Source: Halorhodospira sp. (GTDB taxonomy: Bacteria > Pseudomonadota > Gammaproteobacteria > Nitrococcales > Halorhodospiraceae). Taken from it: a DNA stretch of 7,405 nucleotides. Shown piece after piece: positions 1 to 6,115 of this stretch (positions within the stretch are counted from its first letter, which is position 1; the number at the start of each line of letters is the position of its first letter). The position numbers were made by a program, and so were the translations under genes. The DNA is taken from positions 1-7,405 of the forward strand of contig SKYL01000329.1 in the NCBI GenBank assembly GCA_007127935.1, in the 5' to 3' direction. The notes under the pieces are model-generated. The model ran no database searches, had not been told where the DNA came from, and saw nothing but the letters and a program-made list of their open reading frames with translations.

Positions 1-1530
1 AGCTATATTGAGATCAACAATTTCTACACCGCCACCGTGTACAACAAGGGGGCGGAGGTGATCCGTATGGTCCACACGCTGCTGGGCGACGGCGCCTTCC
101 GCCGGGGCGTCCGGCTCTACCTGGAGCGCCACGACGGCGAGGCGGCGACCATCGAGGACTTTCTACAGGCCATGGAAGAGGCCGGAAAGACCGACCTCTC
201 TCAGTTTTCCCGTTGGTACCACCAAGCGGGAACACCCCGGCTTGATATCCGTGACGAGTACGCCCCGGAGACGGGGATCTATACCCTGCATGTGGCCCAG
301 CACACACCGCCCACCCCGGGGCAGCCGTACAAAGAGCCGCTGCACATCCCCCTGGCCGTCGGGTTGCTGGACGGCAGCGGCCGTGAGATCCCGCCCTGTC
401 TGGACGGCGAACCGGCGAAACCCCGCCCGGAAACCACCCGGATACTGGAGGTGCGGGAGGCTGAACAGAGCTTCCGCTTCACCGGCTGCGCCGAACGCCC
501 CCGCCCCTCCCTGTTGCGCGGCTTCTCGGCGCCGGTTCGCCTGGAGTGCCCCTATAGCGATGAAGACTTGGCCTTCCTGCTGGCCCACGACCCCGATCCG
601 TTCGCCCGCTGGGAGGCCGGCCAGCAACTGGCCGTCCGCATCCTGCTGGATGAGTCCTGTGGCACCCGCCGGGAAGGCGGGCTCCAACTGCTCCACGATG
701 CCTTTCAACACTCCCTGGAGCAGTCCGCCAGCGACCCGGCGCTCACGGCCGAGGCCCTGACCCTCCCTGGTGAGATCTACCTGGCGGAACAGGTGGAGGA
801 GGTTGACCCGGAGGCGCTCCATCAAGCCCGGGAACGCGTGCGGCGCCACCTGGGCGCGGCCTTGGGCGCGTTGTGGGCCGACCGCCACGCCGCCCTCTCG
901 ACCTCCGAACCTTGGCGCTTTCATCCCAGCGACGTCGCCCGGCGGCGGCTGCGCAACCTCGCCTTGAGCTACCTGGTAGCCGCCGACCCCGGAACGGAGG
1001 CTCAACGGGCCCTGGAGCAACTGAACCACGCCGATAACATGACCGACCGCTACGCCGCCCTCGCCTGCCTCGCCGACACCACGGGGCCGGAACGGGAGGA
1101 GGCGCTGGCGGAATTTTACCGGCAGTGGCGCGATGAACCGCTGGTACTTGACAAGTGGTTCCGTGTCCAGGCTTTATCCATCAGTGAGGACACGCCGGCA
1201 CGGGTCAGGGCATTGTTGTCCCACACGGACTTCACCATGGACAATCCCAATCGGGTGCGCTCGGTCCTCGGCGCCTTCTCCCATGGGAACCCCGCCCGTT
1301 TTCACGTGCCGGACGGCGAGGGATACGCGCTGCTGGCCGGACAGGTATTGGCGCTGGACGCCTTCAATCCGCAATTGGCCGCGCGCATCCTCGCCCCGTT
1401 GACCCAATGGCGCCGGTTCGAGCCCCACCGTCGCGGGCTCATGCAAAAACAATTGGAACGGATCATGGAGAGCGATTCGTTGTCGAAGGATGTGTATGAA
1501 GTGGCCTCCAAGAGCCTGGAGGCCCCGTGA
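1..1530 (+). CDS. pepN: Aminopeptidase N (M1 family), C-terminal part, 5' end outside window
   Basis: Cytoplasmic zinc aminopeptidase that removes N-terminal residues from peptides in the last steps of protein turnover. The reading frame is open from base 1, and its first codons (SYIEINNFYTATVYNKGAEV) match the E. coli PepN stretch holding the transition-state tyrosine (Tyr381 there, residue 14 of this fragment). The gene therefore started upstream, and the HEXXH zinc site and GAMEN motif lie outside the window. In order, the visible 509 residues hold the end of the catalytic domain (to about 90), the Ig-like DUF3458 domain (about 95-190, with PLHIPLAVGLLD and FSAPVRLE), and the helical C-terminal domain (about 190-509, with NNMTDR-like, DKWF, NPNRVRS and GNPARFH motifs). 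About 496 residues follow the tyrosine against about 490 in E. coli, so the C-terminus is full length and unbroken. The stop overlaps the prc start by four bases (GTGA). The family assignment is certain by motif recall; no alignment was run. Confidence 0.97.
   Translation, partial: SYIEINNFYTATVYNKGAEVIRMVHTLLGDGAFRRGVRLYLERHDGEAATIEDFLQAMEEAGKTDLSQFSRWYHQAGTPRLDIRDEYAPETGIYTLHVAQHTPPTPGQPYKEPLHIPLAVGLLDGSGREIPPCLDGEPAKPRPETTRILEVREAEQSFRFTGCAERPRPSLLRGFSAPVRLECPYSDEDLAFLLAHDPDPFARWEAGQQLAVRILLDESCGTRREGGLQLLHDAFQHSLEQSASDPALTAEALTLPGEIYLAEQVEEVDPEALHQARERVRRHLGAALGALWADRHAALSTSEPWRFHPSDVARRRLRNLALSYLVAADPGTEAQRALEQLNHADNMTDRYAALACLADTTGPEREEALAEFYRQWRDEPLVLDKWFRVQALSISEDTPARVRALLSHTDFTMDNPNRVRSVLGAFSHGNPARFHVPDGEGYALLAGQVLALDAFNPQLAARILAPLTQWRRFEPHRRGLMQKQLERIMESDSLSKDVYEVASKSLEAP
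1517..1522 (+). promoter_or_regulatory. Shine-Dalgarno sequence for prc, inside the pepN 3' end
   Basis: TGGAGG lies four bases before the GTG at 1527, so the spacing is a little short. It supports the GTG start overlapping the pepN stop over the in-frame ATG at 1554, which has no purine-rich stretch at a good distance. With the overlapping stop it points to translational coupling of prc to pepN. Confidence 0.6.
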
Positions 1531-3734
1531 GCGATTTTGCAACGAGCCGAGCCATGCACTATTGGCGACACTGGAGAGAACTCGTGGGCCGACATCCCCT
1601 GCTCAGCGCCGCGGTGGCCATCACCCTGGCGTTGCTGCTCTCGCCGATCATCGGCGGTGAGCCCCAATCCCCTGAATCCACCGCCGCCGTTGAAGCCGCC
1701 GAGGCGCATCCGTCCTCGCTGCTGGAGCCCCTCCACCCCGGACGCGCCCAACGCGAGAAGACGCTGGTGGTGGCCGATCTGCTGGGCCGTTACCACTACA
1801 GCAGCCGGAACATCGATGAGCGGATGACCCGCGACGCGGTGGAGAACTACCTGGAACGGCTCGACCGCGGCCGACTCTACCTGTTGGCGGACGACGTGGC
1901 ATCGTTCCGCGAGCATACCCCGGAACTGATGCGGGGGCTGAGCCGAGGGGACGTTCAGCCCGCCTTCGACCTGTACAACACGTACCGCGTTCGTGTCGGC
2001 GAGCGGATCGAGCACGCCCTGGCGCTGCTGGAAGACGGCACCCTCCTGGACTTCGACGGCAACGGCGCCTACGAGCAGGACCGCCGGGACATCGAGTGGG
2101 CCGACGATCGGGCGGCGCTGGACGAGGTGTGGCGCCAACGTGTCACCCACGACGCGCTCACCCTGCACTTGGCGGGCCGAGACAACGACCAAATCCTGGA
2201 CAACCTGACCCGCCGTTACCGAAACATCGAGAAGGTCGCCCGAGAGGCAGAAGAAGAGGATGTGATTAACCACTACCTCACCGCCTGGGCCGCCGCCTTC
2301 GACCCCCACAGCAGCTACTTTTCGCCCCAGCGGTCGGAGGACTTCGACATCAACATGTCGTTGCAGTTGGAGGGCATCGGTGCCCAACTGCGGCACCGAC
2401 AGGACTTCACCGAGGTGGTCGGCCTGATCTCCGGCGGTCCGGCGGAACGCTCCGGCAAGCTGAGCCTGGGCGACCGGATCATCGGCGTCGCCCAGGGCAA
2501 GGATGGTGAGATGGAGGACGTGGTGGGCCGGCAGCTCCACCAGGTGGTGAACCTGATCCGGGGGCCGGAGGGCTCCACCGTCCGTCTCAAGGTGATCCCC
2601 CCCAGCGGCAGTGACACCCCGAGGCTCATCGAGTTGGTGCGCAGCACCGTGCGGCTGGAAGACCAAGCCGCGCGCTCCGATATCCAGGAACGGACCGCGC
2701 CGGACGGCGGCACCGAACGGATCGGGGTAATCACCATCCCCACCTTCTACCGCGACTTCCGTGCCGCCCAGGCCAACGATCCGGACTTCCGCAGCACCAC
2801 CCGGGACGTGGAGCGCCTGCTGGAAGAGTTGCTGGCCGAAGGCATCCACGGCCTGGTCATCGACCTGCGGGGCAACTCCGGCGGCTCGCTGCGTGAGGCG
2901 ACCACCCTAACCCAGCTCTTCACCGGGGGCGGCCCGGCGGTCCAGGTCCGCAACCACCGGGGCAAGCTCGAGATGGTCGGCGACGGCAACGGGACCCCCG
3001 CCTACGCCGGCCCCCTGGCGGTGCTGGTGGACCGGCGCAGCGCCTCCGCCTCGGAGATCTTCGCCGCCGCCATCCAGGACTACGGCAGCGGCATTGTCAT
3101 CGGCGACCAGACCTTCGGCAAGGGTACCGTCCAGCAGATGATCAATCTGGACAACTACGCCATCCCCGGCGAAGACCAATCCGGAAGGCTGAAGTTGACC
3201 ATCGCTCAGTTCTACCGGGTGAACGGTGAGAGCACCCAGTTGGTGGGGGTCACGCCCGACATCCATCTGCCGTCCCACCTCGACCACGACGAACTGGGCG
3301 AACGGGCCACCCGCAACCCGCTGCCGGCCACCAAGATCCGGGCGGTCAACGTCCCACGCCGGCACGACTTCGCGGACCTCTTGCCGGCCTTAACCTTGCG
3401 GCATGAGATGCGCACGCGGGACGACGACGCGTTCCTTGCTCTGCAAGCCGAGTTGGAACTGCGGCGGGAGGCCCGCAAGAACAGTTCGGTGCCGTTGAAC
3501 AAAGAGGCCCGGCAGGCCGAGGCCAAGGCGTACGAGGACGAACGGCTGGCGGTCCACAACCTGCGCCGCCTCTCCCACGGTCTGGAGCCGCTGGAGAAGG
3601 CCGAGGACATCAACGAGGACGACCTGCCCGATCTCCTGTTGGAGGTAACGGCCGATATCGTTCTGGACCTCCACCTATTGCAACGGCAGCACGAGGCCGA
3701 CCAACTGACGGCGGAACAACACGCCGACAGCTGA
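1527..3734 (+). CDS. prc: Tail-specific (C-terminal processing) periplasmic protease Prc/Tsp, S41A family
   Basis: Serine-lysine protease that degrades or trims periplasmic proteins from the C-terminus; in E. coli it processes FtsI (PBP3) and, with NlpI, degrades MepS. The 735 residues begin with a basic stretch (WRHWRELVGRH) and one hydrophobic segment (about 24-43), a signal peptide or membrane anchor without a clear AXA cleavage site. Next come a helical N-terminal domain containing FDPHSSYFSP, a PDZ domain (about 281-357, beginning GIGAQL, with SGKLSLGDRI), and the S41 core (about 395-590). The core has DLRGNSGG at 446-453 and a catalytic triad I place at Ser507 (middle Ser of SASASE), Asp518 (QDYG) and Lys532 (FGKGTVQ). 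This reproduces the Ser+11 Asp and Ser+25 Lys spacing of E. coli Ser430/Asp441/Lys455. From about 600 there is a charged C-terminal DUF3340-type domain. E. coli Prc has 682 residues; the extra length lies mostly before the PDZ domain. The GTG start is preferred because of the GGAGG at 1518; Met10 (ATG at 1554) is the alternative. The enzyme appears intact. Confidence 0.97.
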   Translation: MSDFATSRAMHYWRHWRELVGRHPLLSAAVAITLALLLSPIIGGEPQSPESTAAVEAAEAHPSSLLEPLHPGRAQREKTLVVADLLGRYHYSSRNIDERMTRDAVENYLERLDRGRLYLLADDVASFREHTPELMRGLSRGDVQPAFDLYNTYRVRVGERIEHALALLEDGTLLDFDGNGAYEQDRRDIEWADDRAALDEVWRQRVTHDALTLHLAGRDNDQILDNLTRRYRNIEKVAREAEEEDVINHYLTAWAAAFDPHSSYFSPQRSEDFDINMSLQLEGIGAQLRHRQDFTEVVGLISGGPAERSGKLSLGDRIIGVAQGKDGEMEDVVGRQLHQVVNLIRGPEGSTVRLKVIPPSGSDTPRLIELVRSTVRLEDQAARSDIQERTAPDGGTERIGVITIPTFYRDFRAAQANDPDFRSTTRDVERLLEELLAEGIHGLVIDLRGNSGGSLREATTLTQLFTGGGPAVQVRNHRGKLEMVGDGNGTPAYAGPLAVLVDRRSASASEIFAAAIQDYGSGIVIGDQTFGKGTVQQMINLDNYAIPGEDQSGRLKLTIAQFYRVNGESTQLVGVTPDIHLPSHLDHDELGERATRNPLPATKIRAVNVPRRHDFADLLPALTLRHEMRTRDDDAFLALQAELELRREARKNSSVPLNKEARQAEAKAYEDERLAVHNLRRLSHGLEPLEKAEDINEDDLPDLLLEVTADIVLDLHLLQRQHEADQLTAEQHADS

Positions 3735-3750
3735 CCCGGACATACTCCCG

Positions 3751-4200
3751 GTGAGCGACGACGGACGCCGATGGATCGGGTGGCGGGAGTGGGCGGCTCT
3801 GCCCGCATTGGGTATCGAGCGCCTCAAGGTAAAGAGCGATACCGGGGCACGCACCTCCGCCCTCCACGCCTTCGCCTTGGAACCGTTTCAGCGCGACGGC
3901 CGCCAGTGGGTCCGCTTCGGCATCCACCCGGTGCAGCGTTCCACCAAGGTGGAGGTCTGGTGTGAGGCCCCGGCAGTCGATCGGCGGCCGGTCACCGACT
4001 CCGGCGGCCACCGGGAGGAGCGCTGGGTCATCGAGACCGACCTCGTCCTCGGCGGCCAGCGGTGGCCGGTGGATCTGACCCTGACCGCCCGCGACACCAT
4101 GCGTTTTCGGATGCTATTGGGGAGAAGGGCCATGGCCGGACGTTTTCTCGTCGACCCCGACGCCTCCTACCTGACCGGCCGTCCGGAACCGGCGCGATGA
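3751..4200 (+). CDS. rimB: RimK-associated retropepsin-like protein ('ATP-dependent zinc protease' family, RimB-like)
   Basis: Small protein (149 residues) of the family named putative ATP-dependent zinc protease (Zn_protease/DUF785), whose members sit beside RimK-type glutamate ligases. In Pseudomonas fluorescens a member called RimB is encoded with RimK and influences its action on S6; the symbol here rests on that analogy. Visible features are an N-terminal WREWAALP, then KVKSDTGARTSALHA with the retropepsin-type Asp30-Thr-Gly-Ala (30-33), and near the end MLLGRRAMAGRFLVDP, where LLGR (122-125) fits the hydrophobic-hydrophobic-Gly-Arg motif of retropepsins. There is no HEXXH and no nucleotide-binding loop, so the zinc and ATP parts of the family name are not supported. 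No signal peptide is seen, so it is probably cytoplasmic. The GTG start lies 16 bases after the prc stop with only a weak Shine-Dalgarno sequence. It is the only sensible start in frame before the conserved region, but it is not firmly decided. The stop overlaps the rimK start (ATGA). The family is sure; its activity is not. Confidence 0.9.
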   Translation: MSDDGRRWIGWREWAALPALGIERLKVKSDTGARTSALHAFALEPFQRDGRQWVRFGIHPVQRSTKVEVWCEAPAVDRRPVTDSGGHREERWVIETDLVLGGQRWPVDLTLTARDTMRFRMLLGRRAMAGRFLVDPDASYLTGRPEPAR

Positions 4201-5105
4201 AGATCGCCATCCTCTCCCGCAACCCCAAGCTCTACTCCACCCGGCGGCTGGTTGAGGCGTCCACCGCCCACGGGCACGACGCACGGGTCATCGACCCGCT
4301 GCGCTGCTACATGAACATCGCCACCGGCAAACCCGAGATGCACTACAAAGGCGCCAGGCTGGAAGGCTTCGACGCGGTGATTCCCCGCATCGGCGCCTCC
4401 ATCACCTTCTACGGGACCGCGGTGGTGCGCCAGTTCGAGATGATGGGCGTCTACCCGCTGAACGAGTCCCAAGCCATCCACCGCTCCCGTGACAAGCTGC
4501 GCTCGATGCAACTCCTCTCCCGGGAAGACATCGGCATGCCGGCCACCGGCTTCGCCCACTCCCCCGACGACACCCGCGACCTGCTGCAACTGGTGGGGGG
4601 CGCCCCGGTGGTACTCAAGCTCCTGGAGGGCACCCAGGGAATCGGCGTCGTCCTCGCCGAGACCCGCAAGGCCGCCGAGAGCGTCATCGAGGCGTTCCGC
4701 GGGCTCCACGCCCACTTTCTGGTGCAGACCTTTGTCAAGGAGGCCGATGGGGCGGACATCCGTTGCTTCGTCATCGGCGGCAAGGTGGTGGCGGCGATGA
4801 AACGCCAGGCCAAAGAGGGGGAGTTCCGCTCCAACCTCCACCGGGGCGGCCACGCCGAGTTGGTCCGCATCACCGCCCGGGAGCGGGCCACCGCGGTACA
4901 GGCCGCCCGCGTCCTCGGTCTCAATGTTTCCGGCGTCGACCTGCTCCGCTCCAACGAGGGTCCGGTAGTGATGGAGGTCAACTCATCGCCGGGGCTGGAG
5001 GGCATCGAACGGGCCACCGGGAAAGACGTGGCCAGGCTCATCATCGAATTCATCGAGAAGCACCACCGTCCGGGCAAGACCCGCACCAAGGGAAGGCGCG
5101 GCTGA
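4197..5105 (+). CDS. rimK: Ribosomal protein S6--L-glutamate ligase RimK (ATP-grasp)
   Basis: ATP-dependent ligase that adds glutamate residues to the C-terminus of ribosomal protein S6; it can also make poly-alpha-glutamate in vitro. With the ATG at 4197 it has 302 residues against 300 in E. coli, and begins MKIAILSRNPKLYS like E. coli RimK (MKIAILSRD). The numbering is the same at the ligand sites: Lys100 (RDKLRSMQLL), Lys141 in KLLEGTQGIGVV, Asp187 in ADIRC, Arg211-Ser-Asn213 in RSNLHRGG, and the magnesium ligands Asp248, Glu260 and Asn262 (VMEVNSSPGLEGIE). All ATP-grasp residues I can place are present. The C-terminal tail is basic (KTRTKGRRG) and differs from E. coli. The frame stays open upstream to about 4062, but that part overlaps the preceding gene and has no RimK similarity. 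The start codon shares ATGA with the upstream stop, a typical coupling, and the stop shares TGATG with the next start. The S6 gene (rpsF) is not in the window. A relative acting on a small molecule (as LysX, CofF or NAAG synthetase do) is possible but less likely given the close match. Confidence 0.97.
   Translation: MKIAILSRNPKLYSTRRLVEASTAHGHDARVIDPLRCYMNIATGKPEMHYKGARLEGFDAVIPRIGASITFYGTAVVRQFEMMGVYPLNESQAIHRSRDKLRSMQLLSREDIGMPATGFAHSPDDTRDLLQLVGGAPVVLKLLEGTQGIGVVLAETRKAAESVIEAFRGLHAHFLVQTFVKEADGADIRCFVIGGKVVAAMKRQAKEGEFRSNLHRGGHAELVRITARERATAVQAARVLGLNVSGVDLLRSNEGPVVMEVNSSPGLEGIERATGKDVARLIIEFIEKHHRPGKTRTKGRRG
5088..5096 (+). promoter_or_regulatory. Shine-Dalgarno sequence for the M14 hydrolase gene, inside rimK
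   Basis: AAGGGAAGG ends eight bases before the ATG at 5105. It supports that start over the longer open frame, which runs back into rimK. With the TGATG overlap it suggests that the hydrolase is translated both by its own initiation and by re-initiation after rimK. Confidence 0.55.
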
Positions 5106-6115
5106 TGCCCCGGCGCGCGCCCATCACCGTCGGCGGCGAGACGGTGCGCCCCGGCGAGCGGCGCACCGTGGCCCTCGACACCGCCCAGCTCTACACCCAC
5201 ACCCCGGTGGGGATGCCGGTGCACGTCATCCACGGCCGCCGCGACGGCCCCGTATTGAGCCTGAGCGCCGCCATCCACGGCGACGAGATCAACGGTATTG
5301 AGATCATCCGCCGCGTCCTTGCGCTGCCCCAACTCCAACGGCTGCGCGGCACCCTGCTGGCGGTACCCATCGTCAACGTCTTCGGCGTCCTCGCCCAGAC
5401 CCGCTACCTCCCCGACCGGCGCGATCTCAATCGCAGCTTCCCCGGCAGCGCCGGCGGCTCCCTGGCCGCACGGCTAGCCCACCTCTTCGTCGACGAGATC
5501 CTTGATCACGCCACCCACGTCATTGACCTCCACACCGGCGCCGCCCACCGAACCAACCTGCCCCAGGTACGCGCCAACCTCGAAGAGCGGCGCAACGTGG
5601 AGTTGGCGGAGGCCTTTGGCGCGCCGGTGATCCTCCACTCCCGGCTGCGCGACGGTTCCCTGCGCGCCGCCGCCGAAGAGCGCGGCCTCCCGGCCCTGGT
5701 CTACGAGGCGGGCGAGGCGCTGCGGTTTGACGACGCATCGATCAAGATCGGTGTCCATGGCGTCATCGCCGCCATGCGTGCGCTGGAGATGCTCCCCCGA
5801 GTCCGGCGCAAGCGGAACTCCCCGCCGCCGGCCCGGGTGGAGACCACCCGCTGGGTGCGGGCCGACTGCAGCGGCATCCTGCGCACGACGATCCAGTTGG
5901 GGCGGCCAGTAAAGAAGGGCCAGCGCCTCGGACTGATCTCCGACCCCTTCGGTGACGGCGAAACGCCGGTGACCTCTGATCTGGACGGCATCGTCATCGG
6001 CCATACCAACCTCCCGCTGGTCCATGAGGGAGACGCCCTCTTTCACATTGCCCGCGTCCACCACCCGGGCGAGGCCGCCGCGGCAGTGGAGGCATTTACC
6101 AACTCGATGTCATGA
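5105..6115 (+). CDS. M14-type zinc hydrolase, succinylglutamate desuccinylase/aspartoacylase family
   Basis: Zinc amidohydrolase of the AstE/AspA branch of the M14 carboxypeptidase fold (336 residues from the ATG at 5105). Zinc ligands can be placed at His58 and Glu61 (AAIHGDEING) and His143 (IDLHTG). Asn109-Arg110 in RDLNRSFPG fits the substrate-carboxylate site, and Glu201 in YEAGE fits the general base, so the active site looks complete. After a basic linker (RVRRKRN, about 237-243), residues about 250-325 form a beta-rich C-terminal domain (CSGILRTTIQLGRPVKKGQ and DLDGIVIGHTNLPLVHEGD) resembling a barrel-sandwich hybrid domain. No signal peptide is seen. It belongs to the widespread COG3608-like group, which is often called AstE without proof. 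There are no arginine succinyltransferase-pathway genes (astABD) here, so I give no symbol. Its neighbour rimK, overlapped by one base, suggests action on a glutamyl amide; a deglutamylase or an N-acyl-amino-acid hydrolase (as DoeB or aspartoacylase) are inferences. The stop adjoins the recJ stop on the other strand. Confidence 0.92.
   Translation: MPRRAPITVGGETVRPGERRTVALDTAQLYTHTPVGMPVHVIHGRRDGPVLSLSAAIHGDEINGIEIIRRVLALPQLQRLRGTLLAVPIVNVFGVLAQTRYLPDRRDLNRSFPGSAGGSLAARLAHLFVDEILDHATHVIDLHTGAAHRTNLPQVRANLEERRNVELAEAFGAPVILHSRLRDGSLRAAAEERGLPALVYEAGEALRFDDASIKIGVHGVIAAMRALEMLPRVRRKRNSPPPARVETTRWVRADCSGILRTTIQLGRPVKKGQRLGLISDPFGDGETPVTSDLDGIVIGHTNLPLVHEGDALFHIARVHHPGEAAAAVEAFTNSMS
6110..6115. 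other. Palindromic TCATGA holding both stop codons of the converging genes
   Basis: Bases 6113-6115 are the TGA of the plus-strand hydrolase gene, and the complement of 6110-6112 is the TGA of recJ on the minus strand. The coding regions meet with a six-base overlap, leaving no room for an intergenic terminator. Transcripts from either side must end inside the opposing gene or form antisense RNA. Confidence 0.95.

Noticed and set aside
37..39. GTG as a start codon for the aminopeptidase
   Set aside because: The codons before it (SYIEINNFYTAT) are conserved PepN sequence, so the gene runs in from outside the window.
163..1029. Minus-strand open frame of 288 codons opposite pepN
   Set aside because: Same reason: a shadow of the conserved pepN frame with a low-complexity, Gly/Gln-rich translation and no domain.
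1302..2849. Long minus-strand open frame (515 codons) opposite pepN and prc
   Set aside because: It lies antisense to two clearly conserved genes, crosses their junction and has no recognisable motif. Long antisense frames are expected in GC-rich coding DNA.
4062..4196. N-terminal extension of RimK
   Set aside because: The translation overlaps the upstream gene and is unlike RimK, while the ATG at 4197 gives an end-to-end match with E. coli RimK.
4763..5104. N-terminal extension of the M14 hydrolase
   Set aside because: This would lie inside rimK in another frame with a Gly/Arg-rich translation. The ATG at 5105 has a Shine-Dalgarno sequence and gives the usual family length.
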